Below, in pieces: positions 14,601 through 29,439 of a stretch of DNA of 64,000 nucleotides. The position numbers and the translations under genes are program-made. How positions within the stretch are numbered: the first letter of the stretch is position 1; each line of letters opens with the position of its first letter. The stretch lies in the NCBI GenBank assembly GCA_911728455.2, contig OU452223.1:11926174-11990173 (forward strand), written 5' to 3'. The notes below the pieces were generated by a model. It made no database searches and was not told the DNA's origin. It saw only the letters and a program-made list of their open reading frames with translations. Source of the DNA: Marthasterias glacialis. Taxonomy: Eukaryota > Echinodermata > Asteroidea > Forcipulatida > Asteriidae.

Positions 14601-17600
14601 AACTTTTGCAAGGCCCCAAAAACTATATTTTCGGATGCAGGACTATCTAAGGCAGACACAGGTACAAGTTGTGTTTCTGTGGCATACATAGTTCCGGAGT
14701 TATGGTCAAACATAGAGCATGATTTTTCCTCAAACCATTTTTCGGTTAATATCCTTGTGCATGTTTGCTAGGAAGCCCCTGATTGCTTATTTGATGAGGG
14801 TAGTAGACCTACTCTTAAGCCCCTGGCGTCGCACACAAATAAGCTACAGTCACAAAATTAACATGAGTCGGGAGCCCATGAGTAGGGCTTTTCAACAGTA
14901 ATAAACTTGTGTAAATCCATTGATTTTGTGATGGTGATATTCACGTTGATATTTCATTTTTGTTTCTCAGACAGCTTTGTGGTCAAAAATGCTGTTGAAC
15001 ACTCATTTGAAAACTTTCGGGGCATGTTTGCTTGGTGGTCACTTTTGGTTTAAAGGAACTTTTGCAAGGCCCCAAAAACTATATTTTCGGGTGCAGGACT
15101 ATCTAAGGCAGACACAGGTACAAGTTGTGTTTCTGTGGCGTACATAGTTCCGGATATATGGTCAAACATAGAGCATGATTTTTCCTGAAACCATTTTTCG
15201 GCATAATATTCTTGTGCATGTTTGCTAGGAAGCCCCTGATTGCTTATTTGATGAGGGTAGTAGACCTACTCTTAAGCTTCTGGCGTCGCACACAAATAAG
15301 CCACAGTCACAAAAGTAACATGAGTCGGGAGCCCTTGAATAGGGCTTTCCAACAGTATTAAATTTGTGTAAATCCAAAAATTTTGTGATGGTGATATATA
15401 CGTTTATATTTCATTTTTGTTTCTCAGACAGCTTTGTGGTCAAAATTGCTGTTGAACACTCGTTTGAAAACATTCGGGGCATGTTTGCTTGGTGGTCATT
15501 TTTGGTATAAAGGAACTTTTGCAAGACCCCAAAAAGCTATATTTTCAGATGCAGGACTATCTAAGGCAGACATAGGTACAAGTTGTGTTTCTGTGGCATA
15601 CATAGTTCCGGAGTTATGGTCAAACATAGAGCATGATTTTTCTTCAAACCATTTTTCGGTTAATATTCTTGTGCATGTTTGCTAGGAAGCCCCTGATCGC
15701 TTATTTGATGAAGGTAGTAGACCTACTCTTAAGCCCCTGGCGTCGCACACAAATAAGCCACAGTCACAAAATTAACATGAGTCGGGAGCCCTTGAGTAGG
15801 GCTTTCCAACAGTAATAAACTTGTGTAAATCCATTGATTTTGTGATGGTGATATATACGTTGATATTTCATTTTTGTTTCTCAGACAGCTTTGTGGTCAA
15901 AAATGCTGTTGAACACTCGTTTGAAAACATTCTGGGCATGTTTGTTTGCTGGTCATTTTTGGTATAAAGGAACTTTTGCAAGGCCTCAAAAAGTATATTT
16001 TCGGGTGCAGGACTATCTAAGGCAGACACAGGTACAAGTTGTGTTTCTGTGGCATACATAGTTCCGGAGTTATGGTCAAACATAGAGCATTATTTTTCCT
16101 GAAACCATTTTTCGGCATAATATTCTTGTGCATGTTTGCTAGTAAGCCCCTGATTGCTTATTTGATGAGGGTAGTAGACCTACTCTTAAGCCCCTGGCGT
16201 CGCACAGAAATAAGCCACAGTCACAAAATTAACATGAGTCGGGAGCCCTTGAATAGGACTTTCCAACATTATTAAATTCGTGTAAATCCAAAAATTGTGT
16301 GATGGTGATATATACGTTGATATTTCATTTTTGTTTGTCAGACAGCTTTGTGGTCAAAATTGCTGTTGAACACTCGTTTGAAAACATTCGGGTTTGCTTG
16401 GTGGTCATTTTTTGTATAAAGGAACTTTTGCAAGACCCCAATAACTATATTTTCGGGTGCAGGACTATCTAAGGCAGACACAGGTACAAGTTGTGTTTCT
16501 GTGGCATACATAGTTCCGGAGTTATGGTCAAACATAGAGCATGATTTTTCCTGAAACCATTTTTCGGCATAATATTCTTGTGCATGTTTGCTAGTAAGCC
16601 CCTGATTGCTTATTTGATGAGGGAAGTCGACCTACTCTTAAGCCCCTGGCGTCGCACACAAATAAGCTACAGTCACAAAATTAGCATGAGTCGGGAGCCC
16701 TTGAATAGGGCTTTCCAACAGTATTAAATTTGTGTAAATTCAAAAATGTTGTGATGGTGATATAAACGTTTATATTTCATTTTTGTTTCTCAGACGGCTT
16801 TGTGGTCAAAAATGCTGTTGAACACTCGTTTGAAAACATTCGGGGCATGTTTGCTTGCTGGTCTCTTTTGGTTTAAAGGAACTTTTGCAAGGGCCCAAAA
16901 ACTATATTTTCGGGTGCAGGACTATCTAAGGCAGACACAGGTACAAGTTGTGTTTTTGTGGCATACATAGTTCCGGAGATATGGTCAAACATAGAGCATG
17001 ATTTTTCCTCAAACCATTTTTCGGCATAATTTTCTTGTGCATGTTTGCTAGTAAGCCCCTGATTGCTTATTTGATGAGGGTAGTAGACCTACTCTTAAGC
17101 CCCTGGCGTCGCACACAAATAAGCCACAGTCACAAAATTAGCATGAGTCGGGAGCCCTTAAATAGGGCTTTCCAACAATATTAAATTTGTGTAAATCCAA
17201 AAATTGTGTGATGGTGATATATACGTTGATATTTCATTTTTGTTTGTCAGACAGCTTTGTGGTCAAAAATGCTGTTGAACACTCGTTTGAAAACTTTCGG
17301 GGCATGTTTGCTTGCTGGTCATTTTTGGTATAAAGGAACTTTTGCAAGACCCCAAAAACTATTTATTCGGATGCAGGACTATCTAAGGCAGACATAGGTA
17401 CAAGTTGTGTTTCTGTGGCATACATAGTTCCGGAGTTATGGTCAAACATAGAGCATGATTTTTCTTCAAACCATTTTTCGGTTAATATTCTTGTGCATGT
17501 TTGCTAGGAAGCCCCTGATCGCTTATTTGATGAAGGTAGTAGACCTACTCTTAAGCCCCTGGCGTCGCACACAAATAAGCAACAGTCACAAAATTAACAT

Positions 17601-20600
17601 GAGTCGGGAGCCCTTGAGTAGGGCTTTCCAACAGTAATAAACTTGTGTAAATCCATTGATTTTGTGATGGTGATATATACGTTGATATTTCATTTTTGTT
17701 TCTCAGACAGCTTTGTGGTCAAAAATGCTGTTGAACACTCGTTTGAAAACATTCTGGGCATGTTTGCTTGCTGGTCATTTTTGGTCTAAGGGAACTTTTG
17801 CAAGGCCTCAAAAGCTATATTTTCGGATGCAGGACTATCTAAGGCAGACATAGGTACAAGTTGTGTTTCTGTGGCATACATAGTTCCGGAGTTATGGTCA
17901 AACATAGAGCATGATTTTTCTTCAAACCATTTTTCGGTTAATATTCTTGTGCATGTTTGCTAGGAAGCCCCTGATCGCTTATTTGATGAAGGTAGTAGAC
18001 CTACTCTTAAGCCCCTGGCGTCGCACACAAATAAGCCACAGTCATAAAATTAGCATGAGTCGGGAGCCCTTGAATAGGGCTTTCCAACAGTATTAAATTT
18101 GTGTAAATCAAAAAATTTTGTGATGGTGATATATACGTTGATATTTCATTTTTGTTTCTCATACAGCTTTGTGGTCAAAAATGCTGTTGAACACTCGTTT
18201 GAAAACATTCTGGGCATGTTTGCTTGGTGGTCATTTGTATAAAGGAATTTTTCCAAGACCCCAAAAGCTATATTTTCGGATGCAGGACTATCTAAGGCAG
18301 TCACAGGTACAAGTTGTGTTTCTGTGGCATACATAGTTCCGGAGTTATGGTCAAACATAGAGCATTATTTTTCCTGAAACCATTTTTCGGCATAATATTC
18401 TTGTGCATGTTTGCTAGGAAGCCCCTGATTGCTTATTTGATGAGGGTAGTAGACCTACTCTTAAGCCCCTGGCGTCGCACAGAAATAAGCCACAGTCACA
18501 AAATTAGCATGAGTCGGGAGCCCTTGAATAGGGCTTTCCAACATTATTAAATTGGTGTAAATCCAAAAATTGTGTGATGGTGATATATACGTTGATATTT
18601 CATTTTTGTTTCTCAGACAGCTTTGTGGTCAAAAATGCTGTTGAACACTCGTTTGAAAACTTTCGGGGCATGTTTGCTTGGTGGTCATTTTTGGTCTAAG
18701 GGAACTAATGCAAGGCCCCAAAAACTATATTTTCGGGTGCAGGACTATCTAAGGCAGACACAGGTACAAGTTGTGCTTCTGTGGCATACATAGTTCCGGA
18801 GTTATGGTCAAACATAGAGCATGATTTTTCCTCAAACCATTTTTCGGCGTAATATTCTTGTGCATGTTTGCTAGGAAGCCCCTGATTGCTTATTTGATGA
18901 GGGTAGTAGACCTACTCTTAAGCCCCTGGCGTCGCACACAAATAAGCCACAGTCACAAAATTAACATGAGTCGGGAGCCCATGAATAGGGCTTTCCAACA
19001 GTAATAAACTTGTGTAAATCCATTGATTTTGTGATGTTGATATATACGTTGATATTTCATTTTTGTTTCTCAGACAGCTTTGTGGTCAAAAATGCTGTTG
19101 AACACTCGTTTGAAAACTTTCGGGGCATGTTTGCTTGGTGGTCATTTTTGGTCTAAGGGAACTAATGCAAGGCCCCAAAAACTATATTTTCGGGTGCAGG
19201 ACTATCTAAGGCAGACACAGGTACAAGTTGTGTTTCTGTGGCATACATAGTTCCGGAGTTATGGTCAAACATAGAGCATGATTTTTCCTGAAACCATTTT
19301 TCGGCATAATATTCTTGTGCATGTTTGCTAGTAAGCCCCTGATTGCTTATTTGATGAGGGAAGTCGACCTACTCTTAAGCCCCTGGCGTCGCACACAAAT
19401 AAGCTACAGTCACAAAATTAGCATGAGTCGGGAGCCCTTAAATAGGGCTTTCCAACAGTATTAAATTTGTGTAAATCCAAAAATTTTGTGATGGTGATAT
19501 AAACGTTTATATTTCATTTTTGTTTCTCAGACGGCTTTGTGGTCAAAAATGCTGTTGAACACTCGTTTGAAAACATTCGGGGCATGTTTGCTTGCTGGTC
19601 TCTTTTGGTTTAAAGGAACTTTTGCAAGGCCCCAAAAACTATATTTTCGGGTGCAGGACTATCTAAGGCAGACACTGGTACAAGTTGTGTTTCTGTGGCA
19701 TACATAGTTCCGGAGTTATGGTCAAACATAGAGCATGATTTTTCCTCAAACCATTTTTCGGTTAATATCCTTGTGCATGTTTGCTAGGAAGCCCCTGAAT
19801 GCTTATTTGATGAGGGTAGTAGACCTACTCTTAAGACCCTGGCGTCACACACAAATAAGCCACAGTCACAAAATTAACATGAATCGGGAGCCCATGAGTA
19901 GGGCTTTCCAACAGTAATAAACTTGTGTAAATCCAAATATTTTGTGATGTTGATATATACGTTGATATTTCATTTTTGTTTCTCAGACAGCTTTGTGGTC
20001 AAAAATGCTGTTGAACACTCGTTTGAAAACTTTCGGGGCATGTTTGCTTGGTGGTCATTTTTGGTCTAAGGGAACTTTTGCAAGGCCCCAAAAACTATAT
20101 TTTCGGATGCAGGACTATCTAAGACAGACATAGGTACAAGTTGTGTTTCTGTGGCATACATAGTTCCGGAGTTATGGTCAAACATAGAGCATGATTTTTC
20201 CTCAAACCATTTTTCGGTTAATATCCTTGTGCATGTTTGCTAGGAAGCCCCTGATTGCTTATTTGATGAGGGTAGTAGACCTACTCTTAAGCCCCTGGCG
20301 TCACACACAAATAAGCCACATTCACAAAATTAACATGAGTCGGGAGCCCATGAGTAGGGCTTTCCAACAGTAATAAACTTGTGTAAATCCAAATATTTTG
20401 TGATGTTGATATATACGTTGATATTTCATTTTTGTTTCTCAGACAGCTTTGTGGTCAAAAATGCTGTTGAACACTCGTTTGAAAACTTTCGGGGCATGCT
20501 TGCTTGGTGGTCATTTTTGGTCTAAGGGAACTTTTGCAAGGCCCCAAAAACTATATTTTCGGATGCAGGACTATCTAAGGCAGACACAGGTACAAGTTGT

Positions 20601-20780
20601 GTTTCTATGGCATACATAGTTCCGGAGCTATGGTCAAACATAGAGCATGTTTTTTCCTCAAACCATTTTTCGGCATAATATTCTTGTGCATGTTTGCTAG
20701 GAAGCCCCTGATTGCTTATTTGATGAGGGTAGTAGACGTACTCTTAAGCCCCTGGCGTCGCACACAAATAAGCTACAGTC

Positions 20781-22603
20781 ACAAAATTAACATGAGTCGG
20801 GAGCCCATGAGTAGGGCTTTTCAACAGTAATAAACTTGTGTAAATCCATTGATTTTGTGATGGTGATATTCACGTTGATATTTCATTTTTGTTTCTCAGA
20901 CAGCTTTGTGGTCAAAAATGCTGTTGAACACTCATTTGAAAACTTTCGGGGCATGTTTGCTTGGTGGTCACTTTTGGTTTAAAGGAACTTTTGCAAGGCC
21001 CCAAAAACTATATTTTCGGGTGCAGGACTATCTAAGGCAGACACAGGTACAAGTTGTGTTTCTGTGGCATACATAGTTCCGGAGTTATGGTCAAACATAG
21101 AGCATGATTTTTCCTCAAACCATTTTTCGGCATAATAATCTTGTGCATGTTTGCTAGGAAGCCCCTGATTGCTTATTTGATGAGGGTAGTAGACCTACTC
21201 TTAAGCCCCTGGCGTCGCACACAAATAAGCCACAGTCATAAAATTAGCATGAGTCGGGAGCCCTTGAATAGGGCTTTCCAACAGTATTAAATTTGTGTAA
21301 ATCAAAAAATGTTGTGATGGTGATATATACGTTGATATTTCATTTTTGTTTCTCATACAGCTTTGTGGTCAAAAATGCTGTTGAACACTCGTTTGAAAAC
21401 ATTCGGGGCATGTTTGCTTGGTGGTCATTTGTATAAAGGAATTTTTCCAAGACCCCAAAAGCTATATTTTCGGATGCAGGACTATCTAAGGCAGACATAG
21501 GTACAAGTTGTGTTTCTGTGGCATACATAGTTCCGGAGTTATGGTCAAACATAGAGCATGATTTTTCTTCAAACCATTTTTCGGCATAATATTCTTGTGC
21601 ATGTTTGCTAGGAAGCCCCTGATTGCTTATTTGATGAGGGTAGTAGACCTACTCTTAAGCCCCTGGCGTCGCACACAAATAAACCACAGTCACAAAATTA
21701 ACATGAGTCGGGAGCCCATGAATAGGGCTTTCCAACAGTAATAAACTTGTGTAAATCCAAATATTTTGTGATGGTGATATATACGTTGATATTTCATTTT
21801 TGTTTCTCAGACTGCTTTGTGGTCAAAAATGCTGTTGAACACTCGTTTGAAAACATTCGGGGCATGTTTGCTTGCTTGTCAGTTTATGTATAAAGGAACT
21901 TTTGCAAGGCCCCAAAAACTATATTTTCGGGTGCAGGACTATCTAAGGCAGACACTGGTACAAGTTGTGTTTCTGTGGCATACATAGTTCCGGAGTTATG
22001 GTCAAACATAGAGCATGATTTTTCCTCAAACCATTTTTCGGTTAATATCCTTGTGCATGTTTGCTAGGAAGCCCCTGAATGCTTATTTGATGAGGGTAGT
22101 AGACCTACTCTTAAGACCCTGGCGTCACACACAAATAAGCCACAGTCACAAAATTAACATGAATCGGGAGCCCATGAGTAGGGCTTTCCAACAGTAATAA
22201 ACTTGTGTAAATCCAAATATTTTGTGATGTTGATATATACGTTGATATTTCATTTTTGTTTCTCAGACACCTTTGTGGTCAAAAATGCTGTTGAACACTC
22301 GTTTGAAAACATTCGGGGCATGTTTGCTTGGTGGTCATTTTTGGTCTAAGGGAACTTTTGCAAGGCCCCAAAAACTATATTTTCGGATGCAGGACTATCT
22401 AAGGCAGACATAGGTACAAGTTGTGTTTCTGTGGCATACATAGTTCCGGAGTGATGGTCAAACATAGAGCATGATTTTTCCTCAAACCATTTTTCGGTTA
22501 ATATCCTTGTGCATGTTTGCTAGGAAGCCCCTGATTGCTTATTTGATGAGGGTAGTAGACGTACTCTTAAGCCCCTGGCGTCACACACAAATAAGCCACA
22601 TTA
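20781..22603 (+). repeat. Higher-order block A2, first copy (4 monomers, 1,823 bp)
   Basis: A four-monomer unit directly followed by a second copy at 22,604-24,426, offset 1,823 bp. Diagnostic variants present in both are GATATTCACGTTG, ACTCATTTGAAAAC, the shortened GGTCATTTGTATAAAGG, CTTGTCAGTTTATG and CCCTGAATGCTTATT. About ten mismatches were seen between the copies. A partial third copy of the first half lies at about 24,880-25,665 (offset 2,279). Confidence 0.8.
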
Positions 22604-24426
22604 ACAAAATTAACATGAGTCGGGAGCCCATGAGTAGGGCTTTTCAACAGTAATAAACTTGTGTAAATCCATTGATTTTGTGATGGTGATATTCACGTTG
22701 ATATTTCATTTTTGTTTCTCAGACAGCTTTGTGGTCAAAAATGCTGTTGAACACTCATTTGAAAACTTTCGGGGCATGTTTGCTTGGTGGTCACTTTTGG
22801 TTCAAAGGAACTTTTGCAAGGCCCCAAAAACTATATTTTCGGGTGCAGGACTATCTAAGGCAGACACAGGTACAAGTTGTGTTTCTGTGGCATACATAGT
22901 TCCGGAGTTATGGTCAAACATAGAGCATGATTTTTCCTCAAACCATTTTTCGGCATAATAATCTTGTGCATGTTTGCTAGGAAGCCCCTGATTGCTTATT
23001 TGATGAGGGTAGTAGACCTACTCTTAAGCCCCTGGCGTCGCACACAAATAAGCCACAGTCATAAAATAAGCATGAGTCGGGAGCCCTTGAATAGGGCTTT
23101 CCAACAGTATTAAATTTGTGTAAATCAAAAAATTTTGTGATGGTGATATATACGTTGATATTTCATTTTTGTTTCTCATACAGCTTTGTGGTCAAAAATG
23201 CTGTTGAACACTCGTTTGAAAACATTCGGGGCATGTTTGCTTGTTGGTCATTTGTATAAAGGAATTTTTCCAAGACCCCAAAAGCTATATTTTCGGATGC
23301 AGGACTATCTAAGGCAGACATAGGTACAAGTTGTGTTTCTGTGGCATACATAGTTCCGGAGTTATGGTCAAACATAGAGCATGATTTTTCTTCAAACCAT
23401 TTTTCGGCATAATATTCTTGTGCATGTTTGCTAGGAAGCCCCTGATTGCTTATTTGATGAGGGTAGTAGACCTACTCTTAAGCCCCTGGCGTCGCACACA
23501 AATAAACCACAGTCACAAAATTAACATGAGTCGGGAGCCCTTGAATAGGGCTTTCCAACAGTAATAAACTTGTGTAAATCCAAATATTTTGTGATGGTGA
23601 TATATACGTTGATATTTCATTTTTGTTTCTCAGACTGCTTTGTGGTAAAAAATGCTCTTGAACACTCGTTTGAAAACATTCGGGGCATGTTTGCTTGCTT
23701 GTCAGTTTATGTATAAAGGAACTTTTGCAAGGCCCCAAAAACTATATTTTCGGGTGCAGGACTATCTAAGGCAGACACTGGTACAAGTTGTGTTTCTGTG
23801 GCATACATAGTTCCGGAGTTATGGTCAAACATAGAGCATGATTTTTCCTCAAACCATTTTTCGGTTAATATCCTTGTGCATGTTTGCTAGGAAGCCCCTG
23901 AATGCTTATTTGATGAGGGTAGTAGACCTACTCTTAAGACCCTGGCGTCACACACAAATAAGCCACAGTCACAAAATTAACATGAATCGGGAGCCCATGA
24001 GTAGGGCTTTCCAACAGTAATAAACTTGTGTAAATCCAAATATTTTGTGATGTTGATATATACGTTGATATTTCATTTTTGTTTCACAGACACCTTTGTG
24101 GTCAAAAATGCTGTTGAACACTCGTTTGAAAACTTTCGGGGCATGTTTGCTTGGTGGTCATTTTTGGTCTAAGGGAACTTTTGCAAGGCCCCAAAAACTA
24201 TATTTTCGGATGCAGGACTATCTAAGGCAGACATAGGTACAAGTTGTGTTTCTGTGGCATACATAGTTCCGGAGTTATGGTCAAACATAGAGCATGATTT
24301 TTCCTCAAACCATTTTTCGGTTAATATCCTTGTGCATGTTTGCTAGGAAGCCCCTGATTGCTTATTTGATGAGGGTAGTAGACCTACTCTTAAGCCCCTG
24401 GCGTCACACACAAATAAGCCACATTC
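22604..24426 (+). repeat. Higher-order block A2, second copy
   Basis: Tandem partner of 20,781-22,603. It keeps the same order of four monomer variants and differs by isolated changes such as TTCAAAGG for TTTAAAGG, AAAATAAGC for AAAATTAGC, and TTTCACAGACACC for TTTCTCAGACACC. The CCCTGAATGCTTATT monomer also occurs at about 19,790, 2,280 bp before its copy in the first block, so four- and five-monomer steps are both present. Confidence 0.8.
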
Positions 24427-26699
24427 ACAAAATTAACATGAGTCGGGAGCCCATGAGTAGGGCTTTCCAACAGTAATAAACTTGTGTAAATCCAAATATT
24501 TTGTGATGTTGATATATACGTTGATATTTCATTTTTGTTTCTCAGACACCTTTGTGGTCAAAAATGCTGTTAAACACTCGTTTGAAAACTTTCGGGGCAT
24601 GCTTGCTTGGTGGTCATTTTTGGTCTAAGGTAACTTTTGCAAGGCCCCAAAAACTATATTTTCGGATGCAGGACTATCTAAGGCAGACACAGGTACAAGT
24701 TGTGTTTCTATGGCATACATAGTTCCGGAGCTATGGTCAAACATAGAGCATGATTTTTCCTCAAACCATTTTTCGGTTAATATCCTTGTGCATGTTTGCC
24801 AGGAAGCCCCTGATTGCTTATTTGATGAGGGTAGTAGACCTACTCTTAAGCCCCTGGCGTCGCACACAAATAAGCTACAGTCACAAAATTAACATGAGTC
24901 GGGAGCCCATGAGTAGGGCTTTTCAACAGTAATAAACTTGTGTAAATCCATTGATTTTGTGATGGTGATATTCACGTTGATATTTCATTTTTGTTTCTCA
25001 GACAGCTTTGTGGTCAAAAATGCTGTTGAACACTCATTTGAAAACTTTCGGGGCATGTTTGCTTGGTGGTCACTTTTGATTTAAAGGAACTTTTGCAAGG
25101 CCCCAAAAACTATATTTTCGGGTGCAGGACTATCTAAGGCAGACACAGGTACAAGTTGTGTTTCTGTGGCATACATAGTTCCGGAGTTATGGTCAAACAT
25201 AGAGCATGATTTTTCCTCAAACCATTTTTCGGCATAATAATCTTGTGCATGTTTGCTAGGAAGCCCCTGATTGCTTATTTGATGAGGGTAGTAGACCTAC
25301 TCTTAAGCCCCTGGCGTCGCACACAAATAAGCCACAGTCATAAAATTAGCATGAGTCGGGAGCCCTTGAATAGGGCTTTCCAACAGTATTAAATTTGTGT
25401 AAATCAAAAAATTTTGTGATGGTGATATATACGTTGATATTTCATTTTTGTTTCTCATACAGCTTTGTGGTCAAAAATGCTGTTGAACACTCGTTTGAAA
25501 ACATTCGGGGCATGTTTGCTTGGTGGTCATTTGTATAAAGGAATTTTTCCAAGACCCCAAAAGCTATATTTTCGGATGCAGGACTATCTAAGGCAGACAT
25601 AGGTACAAGTTGTGTTTCTGTGGCATACATAGTTCCGGAGTTATGGTCAAACATAGAGCATGATTTTTCTTCAAACCATTTTTCGGTTAATATTCTTGTG
25701 CATGTTTGCTAGGAAGCCCCTGATCGCTTATTTGATGAGGGTAGTAGACCTACTCTTAAGCCCCTGGCGTCGCACACAAATAAGCCACAGTCACAAAATT
25801 AACATGAGTCGGGAGCCCTTGAGTAGGGCTTTCCAACAGTAATAAACTTGTGTAAATCCAAATATTTTGTGATGTTGATATATACGTTGATATTTTATTT
25901 TTGTTTCTCAGACGGCTTTTTGGTCAAAAATGCTGTTGAACACTCGTTTGAAAACTTTCGGGGCATGTTTGCTTGGTGGTCACTTTTGGTTTAAAGGAAC
26001 TTTTGCAAGGCCCCAAAAATTATATTTTCGGGTGCAGGACTACCTAAGGCAGACACAGGTACAAGTTGTGTTTCTGTGGCATACATAGTTCCGGAGTTAT
26101 GGTCAAACATAGAGCATGATTTTTCCTCAAACCATTTTTCGGCATAATATTCTTGTGCATGTTTGCTAGGAAGCCCCTGATTGCTTATTTGATGAGGGTA
26201 GTAGACCTACTCTTAAGCCCCTGGCGTCGCACACAAATAAGCAACAGTCACAAAATTAGCATGAGTCGGGAGCCCTTGAATAGGGCTTTCCAACAGTAAT
26301 AAACTTGTGTAAATCCACATATTTTGTGATGGTGATATATACGTTGATATTTCATTTTTGTTTCTCAGACAGCTTTGTGGTCAAAAATGCTGTTGAACAC
26401 TCGTTTGAAAACATTCGGGGCATGTTTGCTTGGTGGTCACTTTTGGTTTAAAGGAACTTTTGCAAGGCCCCAAAAACTATATTTTCGGGTGCAGGACTAC
26501 CTAAGGCAGACACAGGTACAAGTTGTGTTTCTGTGGCATACATAGTTCCGGAGTTATGGTCAAACATAGAGCATGATTTTTCCTCAAACCATTTTTCGGC
26601 ATAATATTCTTGTGCATGTTTGCTAGGAAGCCCCTGATTGCTTATTTGATGAGGGTAGTAGACCTACTCTTAAGCCCCTGGCGTCGCACACAAATAAGC

Positions 26700-27945
26700 A
26701 ACAGTCACAAAATTAGCATGAGTCGGGAGCCCTTGAATAGGGCTTTCCAACAGTAATAAACTTGTGTAAATCCACATATTTTGTGATGGTGATATATACG
26801 TTGATATTTCATTTTTGTTTCTCAGACAGCTTTGTGGTCAAAAATGCTGTTGAACACTCGTTTGAAAACATTCGGGGCATGTTTACTTGCTGGTCACTTT
26901 TGGTATAAAGGAACTTTTGCAAGGCCCCAAAAACTATATTTTCGGGTGCAGGACTATCTAAGGCAGACACAGGTACAAGTTGTGTTTCTGTGGCAAACAT
27001 AGTTCCGGAGTTATGGTCAAACATAGAGCATGATTTTTCTTCAAACCATTTTTCGGCATAATATTCTTGTGCATGTTTGCTAGGAAGCCCCTGATTGCTT
27101 ACTTGATGAGGGTAGTAGACCTACTCTTAAGCCTCTGGCGTCGCACACAAATAAGCCACAGTCACAAAATTAACATGAGTCGGGAGCCCATGAGTAGGCC
27201 TTTCCAACAATAATAAACTTGTGTAAATCCATTGATTTTGTGATGTTGATATATATGTTGATATTTCATTTTTGTTTCTCAGACAGCTTTGTGGTCAAAA
27301 ATGCTGTTGAACACTCGTTTGAAAACTTTCGGGGCATGTTTGCTTGGTGGTCATTTTTGGTCTAAGGGAACTTTTGCAAGGCCCCAAAAACTATATTTTT
27401 GGATGCAGGACTATCTAAGGCAGACATAGGTACAAGTTGTGCCTCTGTGGCATACATAGTTCCGGAGTTATGGTCAAACATAGAGCATGATTTTTCCTCA
27501 AACCATTTTTCGGTTAATATCCTTGTGCATGTTTGCTAGGAAGCCCCTGATTGCTTATTTGATGAGGGTAGTAGACCTACTCTTAAGCCCCTGGCGTCAC
27601 ACACAAATAAGCCACAGTCACAAAATTAACATGAGTCGGGAGCCCATGAGTAGGGCTTTCCAACAGTAATAAACTTGTGTAAATCCAAATATTTTGTGAT
27701 GTTGATATATACGTTGATATTTCATTTTTGTTTCTCAGACAGCTTTGTGGTCAAAAATGCTGTTGAACACTCGTTTGAAAACTTTCGGGGCATGTTTGCT
27801 TGGTGGTCATTTTTGGTCTAAGGGAACTTTTGCAAGGCCCCAAAAACTATATTTTCGGATGCAGGACTATCTAAGGCAGACACAGGTACAAGTTGTGTTT
27901 CTATGGCATACATAGTTCCGGAGTTATGGTCAAACATAGAGCATG
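26700..27945 (+). repeat. Higher-order block A3, first copy
   Basis: About 1.25 kb matching 29,440-30,685 at an offset of 2,740 bp (six monomers). Shared markers are TTGCTTACTTGATGAGG (27,095 and 29,835), GAGTAGGCCTTTCCAACAATAA, and TCTATGGCATAC. The TTGCTTACTT marker appears a third time at 31,661, a further 1,826 bp (four monomers) on. Confidence 0.75.
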
Positions 27946-29439
27946 TTTTTTCCTCAAACCATTTTTCGGCATAATATTCTTGTGCATGTTTGATAGGAAG
28001 CCCCTGATTGCTTATTTGATGAGGGTAGTAGACCTACTCTTAAGCCCCTGGCGTCGCACACAAATAAGCTACAGTCACAAAATTAACATAAGTCGGGAGC
28101 CCATGAGTAGGGCTTTTCAACAGTAATAAACTTGTGTAAATCCATTGATTTTGTGATGGTGATATTCACGTTGATATTTCATTTTTGTTTCTCAGACAGC
28201 TTTGTGGTCAAAAATGCTGTTGAACAATCGTTTGAAAACTTTCGGGGCATGTTTGCTTGGTGGTCATTTTTGGTATAAGGGAACTTTTGCAATGCCCCAA
28301 AAACTATATTTTCGGGTGCAGGACTATCTAAGGCAGACACAGGTACAAGTTGTGTTTCTGTGGCATACATAGTTCCGGAGTTATGGTCAAACATAGAGCA
28401 TGATTTTTCCTCAAACCATTTTTCGGTTAATATCCTTGTGCATGTTTGCTAGGAAGCCCCTGATTGCTTATTTGATGAGGGTAGTAGACCTACTCTTAAG
28501 CCCCTGGCGTCGCACACAAATATGCAACAGTCACAAAATTAGCATGAGTCGGGAGCCCTTGAATAGGGCTTTCCAACAGTATTAAATTTGTATAAATCCA
28601 AAACTTTTGTGATGGTGATATATACGTTGATATTTCATTTTTGTTTCTCAGACGGCTTTTTGGTCAAAAATGCTGTTGAACACTCGTTTGAAAACATTCG
28701 GGGCATGTTTGCTTTCTGGTCATTTTATGTATAAAGGAACTTTTGCAAGGCCCCAAAAACTATATTTTCGGGTGCAGGACTATCTAAGGCAGACACAGGT
28801 ACAAGTTGTGTTTCTGTGGCATACATAGTTCCGGAGTTATGGTCAAACATAGAGCATGATTTTTCTTCAAACAATTTTTCGGCATAATATTCTTGTGCAT
28901 GTTTGCTAGGAAGCCCCTGATTGCTTATTTGATGAGGGTAGTAGACCTACTCTTAAACCCCTGGCGTCAAACACAAATAAGCCACAGTCACAAAATTAGC
29001 ATGAGTCGGGAGCCCTTGAATAGGGCTTTCCAACAGTAATAAACTTGTGTAAATCCAAATATTTTGTGATGGTGATATATACGTTGATATTTCATTTTTG
29101 TTTCTCAGACTGCTTTGTGGTAAAAAATGCTGTTGAACACTCGTTTGAAAACATTCGGGGCATGTTTGCTTGCTTGTCAGTTTATGTATAAAGGAACTTT
29201 TGCAAGGCCCCAAAAACTATATTTTCGGGTGCAAGACTATCTAAGGCAGACACAGGTACAAGTTGTGTTTCTGTGGCATACATAGTTCCGGAGTTATGGT
29301 CAAACATAGAGCAGGACTTTTCCTCAAACCATTTTTCGGCATAATATTCTTGTGCTTGTTTACTAGGAAGCCCCTGATTGCTTATTTGATGAGGGTAGTA
29401 GACCTACTCTTAAGCCCCTGGCGTCGCACACAAATAAGC

